Source: Margaritifera margaritifera
Lineage: Eukaryota; Mollusca; Bivalvia; Unionida; Margaritiferidae
Direction of reading: 5' to 3'
DNA: 64,000 nucleotides
Assembly: GCA_029931535.1 (NCBI GenBank)
Contig: JAQPZY010001675.1
Coordinates: 3,252,001 to 3,316,000, forward strand
Numbering within the stretch: the stretch's first letter is position 1; every line of letters begins with the position of its first letter. Under the pieces are notes generated by a model, which was given only the letters and a program-made list of their open reading frames with translations, searched no databases and had not been told where the DNA came from. Below, piece after piece: positions 1-11,745 of the stretch. The translations under genes and the position numbers were made by a program.

Positions 1-1009
1 CACTATAACAATACATATCAGGTGCTGAACAAAATGGTACAAAAAATAAGAAATCTTATCACTACTACTCTTGATAGAATAGTGGCATTGACATGGAGTT
101 TTCACTAAAAAACCTTTTTTAATATTAATTTGTCCGGAATGAAAATGGTGCAGATCAGACCACCATGTGTGCACCGTTGTGACTTGAATTTTCATACCTC
201 AGTGTGCTCATGAAGACAGTGACGTGAATATACAAATGAATTTTGAGCAATAAAAGACAACAAAAAACAAAAAAACAACTGGATAGTCAGCACTCCAGCA
301 TAAATTTCAAGGTCAAAGGTCTTGACATTTTTTTTTTATCCATGATGGCTTGTGAGCTTAAGGTCACAAACAATTATTAATGTATTATTCAATCCATATT
401 GTGGATATATCTGAAGATAACCATGTCCTTAAATGATGAAAGTTCAATCTTTTTTTCCCCTAAAAATGGAAAAAGTTAATTTTGGATTACTACATTTTGG
501 CCAGTAGAATATCAGTCCCTTCGAGGGACTCTTGTTGTAGATATCAAAGACATACATTTCTTAGTGTATCATTTTAATATAATTGTTATTACCAATATTT
601 AATCATTGCTGCCAGAGCATATTCAGCCCTGTGATTCACCTTTAAGTTTTGATGTTCAATATTCACAATGTTTACATGGTATTTATGATATAAACATTCT
701 ATCTAAAAAAGAACTAATTTATATTTTGTTAATATTTATGCACGATATGTTGAGTTTTGTTATCATCACCTTCAACATTCCTTCAGGGAGAATACATCGT
801 TTTTAAAACCTCTTGATTTTTACATCAGTTGTGCAGTGTTGATTTACCATGACATCCTTATAGTTATAATGTACTTTAGATCATTTTGCAATGTTATATA
901 TATATATATATATATTGTAATAAAGTTACCCTGCCAAATAAAAAGTTTCTTTCTCTTCTCTATCAGCTTTATAATTACAGTGTAACATCCATAAACTGGC
1001 TATCTCTAG
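1..1009. other. Unassigned AT-rich flank downstream of MCM4
   Basis: No gene was recognised. The stretch holds a DR1-like pair of AGGTCA half-sites at 309-326, an isolated family-A head at 501-540 on the minus strand (it carries the palindrome cccttcgaggg), and a TA dinucleotide run at 895-915. The 66-residue ORF at 606-806 starts with TTG and looks like chance. Confidence 0.5.
895..915. repeat. (TA)n microsatellite
   Basis: About ten uninterrupted TA dinucleotides. Confidence 0.9.
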
Positions 1010-1780
1010 GACATCAAGTTTTGGCACTTTTATAGAGGTGCCTAGTTTGATTATTATTGCAATGGCTTCCTAGCGACCAAAACTGATTTGTACATCAGAC
1101 AATTTCTAATAATAATGTACAAATATAACAAGTTTCATCCCCAAAACTAGAAGGACTCAATGAGCAGAAAGGAAAGTGTGATGGAAAGCTCAAAATATTG
1201 ACCATCAACATATCTTATGAATATATACAAGTATACTAAGTTTCATCCTTGAATCTCTAACAGCTCTGAAGTTACAGAAAGGAGTGGAAAGTGTCAAAAA
1301 AACTTAAAATATTAAGTCTTAATCTCAACCTTGAAAATATGATCACCAATGTGGTAGGCAACACACCTAATGATGATTTAGAATTATACCAAGTTTCATC
1401 CCATAATCTCGAATGGTTTTAATTTTAAGGAGCACAATGGAATGTGTAATGAAAATGTAAAGTATTCAGTAATGACTTTGAAGATAGAAACCCCAATATG
1501 GCACATAAGGCCAAAAAAAAAAATGTTTCCGGTCGGCCGACCAGCCGTTTCTCATTGCCAACCCTAGCACACACACACCCCTCAAAAAATCACATTGCCG
1601 AAATTGATTTGTGCATCTTATATATAATGTTATATAAAAAAAACTACCTGCCTCACCTAATTTTAAAACCAGTGCAATAGGTAATAGGAAACACACATTT
1701 TTTTTGCTGGCCTAAAACTAGTGATGATGTACAAGTATACCAAGTGTGGTCCCTTAATCTCAAATGGCCTTAAAATTTGA
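1010..1780 (+). repeat. Family I tandem monomers, interrupted by a MITE
   Basis: Degenerate copies of a unit with ACCAAGTTTCATCC, then AATCTCGAATGG and GGAAAGTGT recur at about 1120, 1240, 1390 and 1740. The phrase ATCACCAATGTGGTAGGCAA at about 1345 returns at about 5224. The array is split by the TIR element at 1506-1714. Confidence 0.55.
1506..1714 (+). mobile_element. MITE with TAAGGCC...GGCCTA inverted ends
   Basis: The left end TAAGGCC(A)n TGTTTCC and the right end GGAAACACAC(A)(T)n GCTGGCCTA are inverted repeats. A second copy in opposite orientation lies at 24052-24342 and shares the interior (TTGCCGAAATTGATTT, and the block ATTTTAAAACCAGTGCAAT). Two independent copies with the same ends support a short non-autonomous DNA transposon. 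No coding capacity is seen. Confidence 0.7.
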
Positions 1781-2115
1781 ACCAGATCAGCATCATTTGA
1801 ATAAAATTGAAAGACTTCAAAGGGTTCAATTTTACTCAGCAGATTAGAAGAAGTCGCTTAAAGGTTTTTCTATTTCGAGTAACACTGGCCATATTTGTGG
1901 GTGGATCATTTGTACAAACTTGAAAGGTGTTCATGCCAGGATGCTTTCTGTCAAGTATGGTCAAATTCTATTCATTGGTTCATGCGAAGCTGTTTAAAGG
2001 CTTTTCTGTTTTTAGTAATGGTGGCCATATTTGATGATACAATTTCTGCACATTTTAAAGGCCTTTGTGCCAGGATGCTCTCCGACAAGTTTGGTTGAAA
2101 CTAGTCTGCCCCTTT
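1781..2115 (+). repeat. Family B tandem monomers (two)
   Basis: Two copies carry the family-B signature: TTTTCTATTT, GGCCATATTTG, ATCATTTGTACAAA and GCCAGGATGCTTTCTGTCAA. Orientation is plus, antisense to MCM4, as in all other B arrays here. Confidence 0.7.
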
Positions 2116-2589
2116 TCCAAATAAAGATTTTTTTTTTTGCAATCTTTTATATTTATATTTGAACTTTTATTCATTTTAAAATTTGGAAGTTAAACTTTTC
2201 ATTATCACTATATAGCCAGTATTGTGAAACCACCTACGTATACCAACCTACTGTGACTGGGCAAAACAACCATAAAATAATAAAAAAGAACATTCTTTTC
2301 TGTTATATCAAAGTAGAGGTAGCAAGTTGATAATAAACAGATTCATGTTATTTTTGTATTAATTTTTTTTATATAAATCATTGTTCTTAATATCTGCTTG
2401 AAAATCTATTCTCATTGCCCACCACTAGAAGCCATATATTACTGGGTGAAAGTCTCAGACTTCGAGCAACCTTGCAGTAACAGCCAGCAGTACATGTATA
2501 TAGTTAATGCATCAATAATTACCTTGATTAAACCACAGGTGAAGCCTCACATGAAAAACATATATTCATTCAAATGTATAATACACATT

Positions 2590-4035
2590 TAACCTGCCAT
2601 GGGCAACATATCACAATACTGAATATGTAGTCAATAATACCAAAAGTTTACCACTGAATAAATATTTATTCCTACTTCCAACTGCCTTGGTCACAAAGGA
2701 CCCTCTGAGGAGGGTAGGATGTATATAGATCTAGCATGGATGAATCAATGTGATCATAAACACAATGAACTTGTGTTAGTAAAGCATACAATTTAGGTCA
2801 CAGTGACATTTGGTTGTAAGGGCATTTTAGCAACAGCGATGCATCTAATTATCAAGTTTCATGACTGGAACATGAACAGCACCAAAAATATGAACTTTAA
2901 ACACAAAATTTGAACAAAGTCGCAGAGTGTGAAATATAGGTCACACACTTTTTGGCAAAAAGGATATAGAACTTGTCAAGATGCACACACTCACAAAGTT
3001 TCACGACTCTAGATAGGATAGTATGCATATAACATTCTGAAAACTCGTGTGGTCATGAGCTAAATGCAAAAAAACTTAACCAAAGCCAGTTAACAAAATA
3101 TAAGTCATAATGAGCCTCTTTTGCTGTAAGAGCGTGGTAGCAACAGAGATGCACATCATGAACTTCACGATTACAACATAAATAATCCTAAGAAGTGATT
3201 ATGTGGTTATGTGGGGTTTAACGCCATTTTTCAGCACATAATAATCTATACCTGGTGGCCAGTATATTTGGAGGAAGAACCTGGAAGAACCATGACCCAC
3301 AGGAAGCTACTGGCAAGCTTTCTCACATACCCATGTTGGTCAAGCTGAGACTTGAACTCACACAGACAGAGGTGAGATGTGTGAGTGATCTGTAAAGGCC
3401 AGTGCCTTAGACCACTCAGCCACCTGTCCCCACCCCACCCCAGGAAATGAACATCAAACACAATATTAACCAAAGTCAGTGAAGCATAACATTAAGTTGA
3501 TATTGGCCTAGTACTGAAATAAGGGAGTAGTGTTCATCAAGATGCATCCCCAAATTTCACGATGTTATAGTAGTATGCACAGCGCATGCCAAAAATCTAT
3601 GTGGTCATGAACTAAATGCAACAACTTAACCTAAGCCAGTAAAATGTGAAATATATGTCACCGTGATCTTTTTTTTGGTATGGGTGTGGTACTAAAAGCG
3701 ATGTATAAAATCACCTTGTTTAAGGTGTACAGCAATAATAGTAAAAATGTATAATTGAACCAAAGTCAGTGAAATGTGAAATATGGGTCACTGTGATCTA
3801 CTTTTAAGATGAGGGTGTAGTACTCAATAAAATGCACTCTCTTGCCACGTTTCATGATTCCATTTATAGCAGTATTATACAGCAGATTAACACCAATGTG
3901 ATCGTGAGCTAAATGCAAAAGCACATGCCTGTAAAATGCTAAATATTGGTCACAATGAACATCTTTTTTGTGAGGGTGTGGTACTAATGCGGATGCATAC
4001 AATCACCTAGTTTGAGATGCATCCCCTCACCAACA
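2590..4035 (+). repeat. Family C array 1 (head plus tandem monomers)
   Basis: A head (about 2590-2790, with TATTTATTCCTACTT and TCTGAGGAGGGTAGGATGTA) is followed by degenerate monomers containing GGTCACAGTGACC-like palindromes, GGGTGTGGTACT, AAGATGCAT and CCAAGTTTCATGATT. The same head and core recur at 13440-14100. A SINE interrupts the array at about 3205-3432. Confidence 0.7.
3205..3432 (-). mobile_element. tRNA-derived SINE, near full length
   Basis: Read on the minus strand, the element begins with a tRNA-like head. The A box TGGCTGAGTGG is at 3422-3412 and the B box AGTTCAAGTCT at 3358-3348. Then come the body (GAAAGCTTGCCAGTAGCTTCC, given here in parts: GAAAGCTTGCCAG and TAGCTTCC) and the 3' end TGCTGAAAAATGGCGTTAAA. 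It is inserted in family C. The A and B boxes would be an internal pol III promoter, but this copy is too diverged to be a tRNA gene. Confidence 0.85.
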
Positions 4036-4040
4036 TATAT

Positions 4041-5192
4041 ATAGTCAAACCTGCCAATAGCAGCCACTCGTAGGAAAAGGCAAAACTGGCCTTTGTACCC
4101 AGGTGACCTCTGTACAGATTCACCTTTCAAAACTGGCCTTTGAACAAATACTATGCACTGAATATCATTATCGTTATTATTATTATTATGTGCACTATTC
4201 AACAAAATCATAAATACTTGTATACATTGTTCTCTTCCAATTTTGTTTCCCCACACAAGATTACTGTATCCTGCTCATTTTAATCCATCCTATAAATGAA
4301 ATCACTGATCTTAGTTTATTTTGTGCACCATGACAAAACACTACTGATCGACAGCTTAAACAGGACTGTAAAACAGGGGACCGACTCTTTGGCTGGCCAA
4401 CTTGTATAAATTAGGCTTGGAAACAGCTGTTCAAGCTTCAAAAGCAATATCTGGATTAGGCAGTTGCTCAACTTGTTGAAATCAAAAGAGAGTTGATTTA
4501 TGTGTGAGACGTGATGAATTGGGAATCAAAAGAAGCCATATATGGCTATTCTTTATGACCCATGAACTGAAACTTCACCTGCCTTTACAGCCAAGTTTTA
4601 AATATTGAATGACCCCTGACCATAATGAAAAGGGAAGTAACTTGTATCTCTTTTCAAAGATGAACTTTTTTCATCCGACATAGCTTTAATTCACAGGCAC
4701 ATAGAAAAAGATATTGAACAATACACAAAAGGCAACTTCCATTTCTTCTGCGACCACACAACTATTTTCCCCTCCATCCAGCAAACAAATTGCTTTGACC
4801 TTCTACCCTAATGATAAAAAAATGGCTTGCTTTCGAATTTGACATATTGACACCTTGGATTTGCACTGACAATGTGACTGGAGTACGATAATTACAAGGG
4901 AGATGAGAGATGTTTGCACCTTGATTCACATGACATTCCTTTATGTAAGCAATGCCTTCCTCATGAAGCAAAAGTTTAGTTTGCATAGACTGAGCAGTCA
5001 CTGTAGATATACTCCTGTGACCACTTAAGGCAGGGAGAAACCGTTTGGTTAGGAAACACCTGGCCACCGACTGCGGAAAGCAAGTGCCCATTATACACAA
5101 CTTTTATTTAGTAAATTTGCCTGGGCGAAATCAAAATGACCATTGCGACCAGGTTACTATGTAAAGTGACTGTTGGGATGGGTTTGACTGTG
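4041..5192 (+). mobile_element. Element with pogo-like ends (AGTCAAACC...GGTTTGACT)
   Basis: The left end ATAGTCAAACCTGCCAATAG and the right end TTGGGATGGGTTTGACTG are imperfect inverted repeats, bounded by TA on both sides. The inner arms both hold ACTGGCC/GGTGACC-type motifs. A CAGT-MAACC terminus and TA target are typical of Tc1/mariner-pogo relatives, so this is probably a degenerate or non-autonomous member. A 112-codon ORF on the minus strand (5100-4762) inside it matches nothing I know. Confidence 0.5.
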
Positions 5193-5269
5193 TATGTGTG
5201 TATGTTAACCTTGAAAACATCATCACCAATGTGGTAGGCAACAAACCTAATAATGATGTTAAAAGCCTT

Positions 5270-6018
5270 TTTGGTCACAAGCTAAACATGTGGCACCATT
5301 TTCAATTAGGGCCAACTAGACATTATAAGAAGTCTTCTGCTAAAAACCCCATGCCAATGTGACTTTCTGTTCAGTACGAGTAGCGATAAGATTTTTAAGA
5401 TGGCTACCGTGGCAGGCACACTAGACGTCAGATCGGCACATTTTTCATTTAGGATCAACTAGGCATTATAAAATGTCTTAACGAAAACCCAAAGTTGATA
5501 TGACCATCCGTTAGTAGTAGTAGCAATAACAAGATTTTCCAGATGAGCATTGTAGCAGTCATATTGGATGCTGAAGCAGAACCATTTTCATTTAGGACCA
5601 ACTAGACATCATAAGTCATTGTATGGTGCAAACCCCATTCATCAGGAGAAGCGTTGACAAGATTTTCAAGAAGAGTGCTGTTGCAGCCATGCTGGATGTC
5701 AAAGCAAAACCATTTTCATTTATGACCAGCTAGACATCCATGAAAACCCCATGCTGAATTGATCATCCATTCATCAGGAGTAGCAATAACAAGATTTTCA
5801 AGATGGCTGCTGTGGTGGCCATATTGGATGTCTGAGCATCACTATTTTCATTTAGGACCAACTAGACCTTGGAATAAATGTGCGTGTAAAGGTTCATGGC
5901 AATCCTCCAAGTAGTTTATGAGTAACGACAACAACCTTGTGCCAATGGACAGACTGATGTTGGATGACGGACAACAGGCCATCCCATAACCTCATCTGGT
6001 CAATGACCAGAAGAGCTA
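5270..6018 (+). repeat. Family A array 1 with tail hairpin
   Basis: About four monomers of roughly 143 bp carry AACAAGATTTTCAAGATGGC, GCCATATTGGATGT, ACCATTTTCATTTAGGACCA and ACTAGACATCATAAGAAGTC. The last monomer runs into the tail: GTTCATGGCAATCCTCCAAG, TAGTTTATGAGTA, then GACGGACAACAGGCCATCCC and a terminal hairpin CTGGTC..GACCAG ending at 6018. Confidence 0.85.
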
Positions 6019-7365
6019 AACCTTGAAATCTCCCAATGTACTGTATTTAGCACACCTGAGATTTGTTTCATGTTAAAAAGCACAAGAACAAACAGAATTA
6101 ATTTGTTCTTTATTATCCTCTGCATCTCACTAATGGAATACATACCGGTGACAAGGAAGCTGTGAAACAGGGAGTTCTCCAGTTTTATCCATGAAAACAT
6201 TTACACTGCTTCCGAATTATCACAATAGCTTGTGTTACACCATTTATGTTAGTCAAGGATCCACTTCATTCCGCATCAACCCTTGTCACATGTAGCTAGC
6301 CAAAAACTGTGTTTTGAACAAGAACCCTCATGTAGATGCAAGAGTTACTGCCTGTAGCAAGCTAAATCAATTGATGAATGAGGGAGCTCACTACATGTTA
6401 GGTATTGAATATGATACATCCATGCTGATCATATGTCTGGACTCGAAAGAAAAACTCGAGTGTGAATGGTTTAAATTAGAGACAATGAAATCACATGCGA
6501 CATCTGTCGTTGTCTACAGAGGCTGTGATGATTATACCCAAACATCTTCCTAAGTGAACAGAACGAGCAATCCAACTGGACCCGTTTTTTTTTAGCTGCA
6601 CATAATCAGATCAAGGAGTGGTAGATGCTGTTTTGGCTTGCTCCATATGCCAAGGGTTGATGTGATATGAACCGGATCCGTGACACCTTTATAGTGAAGA
6701 TGTTGTTACGCTTTCTATTACAAACTGAACTTCAAAAAGTTTTGATTTTGAAACAAATTACAAATTATTTTTGAAAGCTCTTGATGTGTATTGGTTAATC
6801 CCAATACCAGTAATATACAAGTCTATTTAAAGAAATGAGATTGGTTTGTTTTCATTCAAATATTCACATTTGCATCAAGGTGCAAGATGAGTAGCAGCTA
6901 ACGAGTTTTTTTTAAAAATAATTTGTACGTATCAATCAAGATATAGCATACTGCACCATTTTTATGATGTATACAGAATTCAATTTTCTTCTAAAGACTT
7001 TAAAACTTGTCTACATTTGTACATTTACATGTGTGTTAATCATTGACTATAACCAAGTGAACAACAATGAACAATACTTAAACCATGGCTTCAGTTTTTG
7101 ACAATTGGTCAATTGATCTATAACAATTTTCCAAGCATATAGCAGGAAGGAAAAAAATATATACAAATTAATCAAAAGATAAAAATCCATCTTTTTATAA
7201 TATGCAAAAATAACATGGGAAAGTATTTTCTAACTATTGAGCCCTTGCTTGAAGAGACAGAAGGAGTTGATCTTATTCATTTTGTGATTCAAGTTAATTG
7301 TTATCTGTGCCCTGATGCATTTGTATAAATAACACCACACCAAGAATGACAAGTTCATTCATCAC
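6019..7365. other. MCM4 3' flank and probable 3' UTR; unassigned small ORF
   Basis: This stretch lies immediately downstream of the MCM4 stop. I found no AATAAA on the minus strand close to the stop; the first I saw is at 6114-6109, which would mean a 3' UTR of about 1.25 kb, so polyadenylation could use a variant signal. On the plus strand 6314-6553 is open for 79 codons (TTG start, TAA stop), with a mixed, protein-like composition (DTSMLIICLDSKEKLECEWF). It could be the last exon of a convergent gene, but I do not recognise it. Confidence 0.35.
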
Positions 7366-7461
7366 CTATGCACACAGGCGGATAAGTTTGTTGGTAACAA
7401 TTAGGAAGTCTTCATCTTGAAGCTCCTTGAGGGCATCTTCGAACATCTCCTTCGTGAGTGG
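7366..7461 (-). CDS. MCM4: MCM4 exon l (last): winged helix and stop
   Basis: The terminal exon encodes residues 638-668, PLTKEMFEDALKELQDEDFL then IVTNKLIRLCA, followed by TAG at 7368-7366. MFEDALxxLxDEDFLxVTxKxIRL is the last helix-turn-strand of the MCM4 winged helix. Vertebrate proteins usually end in RLL, so the CA ending is a small lineage difference. The acceptor is tttttcag|CCA at 7461. The length of the terminal exon and its position relative to the stop agree with a normal, intact C terminus. Confidence 0.96.
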   Translation of the reverse strand, partial: PLTKEMFEDALKELQDEDFLIVTNKLIRLCA

Positions 7462-8545
7462 CTGAAAAAGTAATGGATAAACCATTTTGTAATGGAGAAT
7501 CACATCTACAAGTAACTTCATCATTGGGAATGACAAGTACACGTTACTGCAGCCTGTCCAAAATTCAACTGTCGATACAATGTTAAAATGAGACATAAAC
7601 CAAACGCGATAAACTGCCCAAAAATAAACATTTTCTTGTTTTCATTCTATCCCTCTGAATGAAGTAAACAACATGGCTGCTTACAACATTCATACAAAAA
7701 TGTCTCCTTGAACATAGTATATCTAATTAACTGCTACACTCTTTTAGAATTCAAATAATTATAGTCTATCTAGTAATGATAGCAGTCATTAATCCTTGAA
7801 AATATTTTTCAGATAATATCCTATGTTTTGATTCGTTCTGTGAAATATTTGTTCCACCCGAGTATTGTTTGCATTTTTTACACTTATCCCATGCTACTAA
7901 TTCTGAATCTACTTCCCCTAAAAGTTCATACCATATTGTGCTAAAAATAAACACCTCCTCCCCTTTAAATACAAGCAAGTACCAACCTTTGACTTAGATA
8001 TATCCAGTACAGGAATTCAATCAATCAAGAAAGCACATATTACATCCTTTAACGGTCCAATTTTACAAACAAGTTATACAATTGTAGATGAAGGCAAAAC
8101 AAAACATAACCTTGCAGGTGAAATACCAACTTGGCCCATTGCAATTCTACTCCCTATATTAATATCAATATTCTGAGTGAAAAATTACATGAGCACATGC
8201 CGTGTTAAGTTCCCAGAGCCTGAGTGATGTTTCATTCTTTGTCCGAGTTGACCACATCAAGAACTGGAAACTGTAAACTACAGGTTTCTAAAAGTGGACT
8301 CTGAGAGAACAAGTGACTTTAGCTGTTGGGATCCTAAATAGAGGCAACCTCATCACTTATTGTCACATGCCACATGAGTCTGTTTTGGCAGAATATGAAA
8401 ATAAACTGTTTTTAAATCATTTTAGTGTATCTGGTCAATGCTTTGTGAACATTTAAAAGAAATATAGAAAGGAAGGAAAACACTTCATTTTATATAGCCC
8501 TGGGAATTATGCACGTCCTACAATGGATTTATGCAATGATAGAGC
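7462..8545. other. MCM4 intron sequence, nothing recognised
   Basis: Most of the intron between exons k and l. It is AT-rich, with no repeat family shared elsewhere in the window and no coding signal. Confidence 0.6.
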
Positions 8546-8767
8546 TACCGTAAATACTTGCGTATAATACCCGTCCAAATTTAAACAACATAGAAACTTG
8601 ATCTGCTGGCGCATTATGTGACAGCATATCAGGGTCTATGTTGTTTGTCCTACTGATCAGTCCTTACAAACCGCAGAGACCCAGATCTGCCGGCACATTA
8701 TGTGACGGCAGATCTGGGTCTATGCAGTTTTCAGTTGGTATTGGCTTATACGCGAGTATATATGGTA
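8546..8767 (+). mobile_element. MITE with CGTATAA ends and internal hairpins
   Basis: The left end TACCGTAAATACTTGCGTAT and the right end ATACGCGAGTATATATGGTA are inverted repeats. Inside, two related hairpins follow each other: an imperfect one (about 8600-8635) and a perfect 14-bp stem ACCCAGATCTGCCG (8679-8692) pairing with 8706-8719. A left end only (GTATATACTCGCGTATAAGC, then AACAACATAGACC) recurs at about 40865-40930, showing a dispersed family. Confidence 0.75.
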
Positions 8768-8980
8768 TACTTGTTTTACAAACATGGACTTGCTTGTATA
8801 CATTTCAGTCAATTTATGTATCCACTACTCTAGTAATAAATACCATACAAGAGACAATTGTGGTGATATGTATTGTGATACAACATGGCTGGCATCACCC
8901 AGCTCTAAAAGAAATACAAATTTGGGTTTTTTTTCTTAAGTTTTTTTAGGACTATGTCTGGTATTGTATTTACTACATAC

Positions 8981-9191
8981 CATATCTGATCTTCCACGGA
9001 ACTCCTCATAAAGCTTCTGACTTTTCAGTGTGGCCACTTTACCCTTCTCCTGAATGAGTTTCTTCAAGGCCTGGGTGACTTCGGCTTTACGCTTACGTGC
9101 AGCTCCACTAATTCCTGTGGTCAAGATAGTGATGTCAATCTTTCCTGTGCTTGGATCAACAGCTGCCTGCTTTAAGGCTTCACGGTATAAC
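8981..9191 (-). CDS. MCM4: MCM4 exon k: C-terminal linker and winged helix start
   Basis: Residues 568-637 begin [20 protein letters not shown], include [20 protein letters not shown] and end EEFRGRSDM. This is the linker between the ATPase and the C-terminal winged-helix domain, which in the loaded helicase contacts the loading machinery. The acceptor is gttacag|G at 9191 and the donor is GATATG|GTATGT after 8981 (phase 0). Close agreement with vertebrate MCM4, including RKRK and the RGxSD motif, leaves little doubt. Confidence 0.96.
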
Positions 9192-9281
9192 CTGTAACAT
9201 AAAAGGCCAAACTAAAGAATCCTAAATATTTACATAAATGAACAGAAGTGCAGCATTAAATCATTTTTAAAAAACATTTAC

Positions 9282-9707
9282 CAGGGTTCATACAGTTCTG
9301 GAAGTGTAAAATTCAAAGACTTTTTAAGGACTTTAAAAAAAATATAACATAAACCTGTGTAAACATTTTCAGGTTCAAATTGATGAGAGACATCAGGAGA
9401 TAGCACAACGTTTTTTTCCATCTATTTCTAAAACAACAAATTATGGATCAATTATGTTCATGTTTTCCTTGACTGAACTTTAAAACATATTTAGTTCAGA
9501 AAATGGGCTTTATTCTGTTTCAATCAATGCGAAAAATTCAACATGACTGCAACTATTTCAAAAAATTATGCCAGTGATATTTAATTTCCTCTAAAAATTC
9601 ATAGACTTTCAAGTACTACTTAACTAACATCTTAATTTTCAAGCACTTTAAAGGTCTGGATTTTGCCAAACCACTTACAAGGTTTTCAAGGACTTGTATG
9701 AACCCTG
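9282..9707 (+). mobile_element. Non-autonomous element with CAGGGTTCATAC ends
   Basis: It starts CAGGGTTCATACAGTTCTGG and ends GGACTTGTATGAACCCTG, a 12-bp inverted terminal repeat followed by subterminal AAGGACTTT/TTTCAAGGAC motifs. CAGGGTTC-type ends are common in hAT-derived MITEs of animals. No matching 8-bp duplication is visible at the flanks, so it is old or the ends are slightly trimmed. It lies just inside the MCM4 intron next to exon k. Confidence 0.7.
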
Positions 9708-9819
9708 CAACAAGAAGCTACCATGGCCTGCATGTCGAGCCTGTCCCTGAGCTATATTTGAAATTCTAGATTAATCTAGGGTATGGATGGATGGATGTAC
9801 AGACAGGCACACTGATGCT

Positions 9820-10570
9820 TCTGTCAAGGCAGGCTCAACAGTAAGTCAAAGTGACCCACTTCTGGCAGATTGGTGATGAACTTACCCAAGTGCATGTTCC
9901 CCACATAACACTGGCCAATAGTATACTTGAAACTGATAGAAGTTGAGAAGTATAAAATACAGGTCACAATGACCAACTTTGGTGAAAAGGTGTTGTACTC
10001 ACCAAAACACAGCAACATGTCAATTACAATGACTCAAGAAAGCAACCAAAGTGCACAAATTAAAGTATATGAAGCATGAAATCTAGGTCAAACAAACCTA
10101 CTTTTAGCAATTAGGTATTTTACCCAACAAGATGTATCCAGGAACCAAGTTAGATAAGTCTTTAACCAACAGTACTTGAGAAACATCAGGTAAAAGAAAT
10201 GTAACCAACATCAGTGAAAAAGAGCAAAAAATATAGGTGATAGTGACCTACTTTCAGTGGAAAGGTGTTACACCTATCGAGACAAACTGATATATCAATT
10301 TCCATGGTTCTGGCCTATAGTACCCAAGAAACTGACCAAAGCAGAAAACTTTAAGTTAATGAATGGTGAAATCTAGTTCAAACTGCCACTACTTTTGGCA
10401 ATTTGATATTTTACCCAATAAGATGTATCCAAGAACTACATTGCAGAACTCCCCTAACCAAAAGTACATAAGAAACTGAGGTAAACTTGACCAAAGTCAA
10501 TAGAGCAATTAATGTAGGTCACACTGACCTACTTTGCTAAACTGTTGTTGTACACATCAAAATATATCCA
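9820..10570 (+). repeat. Family C array 2
   Basis: Degenerate monomers recur at about 150-170 bp: GTCACAATGACC, CTACTTTTGGCAA and ACCCAATAAGATGTATCC. This diverged subtype of family C lacks the head seen at 2590 and 13440. Confidence 0.6.
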
Positions 10571-11139
10571 CATATGAAGTATGAAGTAATATGACCGTGA
10601 CCTGACCACATTACTTGAGAATAAGAAAAGAAAACAACTTGAAGATTCAAGTACCCTTCTTGTTCATTACACCATGTATTTTGGCCACATGACTTCACAC
10701 AAGTACAGCAAAAACAAAACATTGTAATTAATTCTAACTGATAGGAGTACCTAGATTACATTATTGGAATTACAAATAGGTATAAATAGTTAATCAACAC
10801 CATTATAACAAGCAATTTATTTGTTTTTAGTTTTCAAAACTTCACCAAAAATTGACAGTCCAAAAGATTCACATTTAGCTTTGAATTAACCCCTAAACAT
10901 GTAGTTGCAAAGTTGAGGTTACTCATCCTTACAGTGGCCCTTATGGTTTGAATAAATGAACACTGGTTTGAAGACACCTGTGCATGTGCTCACATGAACA
11001 TGAACATTTATTGGCATTGTTTCACAAGTTTTGAAATGTTTTCGATTTTTGTCATTTTCTGGTGCTTGTTTAAGTGGCAGTTGAATAATTATTGTTACCT
11101 ATAGTATACATGGACACTAAAGCGATCACTATGTTCTTG

Positions 11140-11370
11140 TTGTTATGGGTTTAAAGCCATTTTTCAGGGCATGATAGGCTATACATGGCAGCCAGTATAT
11201 TTGGTGGAGGAAGTACCTTGGGAAGAATTTCCCACACACAATAAGCTACTGGCAAGCACTCTCACAGACCCACTTTGGCAGAGCCCAAGACTCGAACCCA
11301 CGCGGACAGAGATGAGATGTCAGTGATCTGTAAAGGCAAGCGCCTTAGACCACTCGGCCACCCGGGGCCC
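11140..11370 (-). mobile_element. tRNA-derived SINE, near full length
   Basis: On the minus strand the A box TGGCCGAGTGG is at 11360-11350 and the B box GGTTCGAGTCT at 11298-11288; both match the pol III consensus well. The body and 3' end (CATGTATAGCCTATCATGCC, then TTTAAACCC) match the copies at 3205 and 59381. The low number of changes in the head makes this the least decayed tRNA-like part in the window. Confidence 0.87.
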
Positions 11371-11745
11371 CTGATCTCTATGTTGAGCTTTCACCAAGGT
11401 GGCCTCAACATAAAAACTGTTTAACAACTTTTATTAGAAGAAATAATGAGTCATCTCCATGGATTCTAAGAAAATCCTTCAAAAAATAGAGGACAATACC
11501 CCAGACTCAGGAAGGGGTACTAAGTGTTGTTTCTTCTTTTCCTTCCAGATCTTCTTGAAACATTTTTATTTAATAGATTTACTTTCATTCCCCACCACAA
11601 ATGTGGATCGGGAACATGGCCTTACTCTTGTTTCTACATAAAATTGCAGAGATGAGAATCTAAAACAATTGGGTTAGATCTGTTTTTCTTCCAACTTGAA
11701 AATTAAATAACTACCACAAAAATAGAAATGCAGTGAACTCTAGTA

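Noticed and set aside
4762..5100. 112-codon minus-strand ORF as a host gene
   Set aside because: It lies inside an element with inverted ends, has no recognisable domain and no supporting splice or promoter signals.
11280..11370. tRNA gene on the minus strand
   Set aside because: Same SINE family; no mature tRNA 3' end follows the B box.
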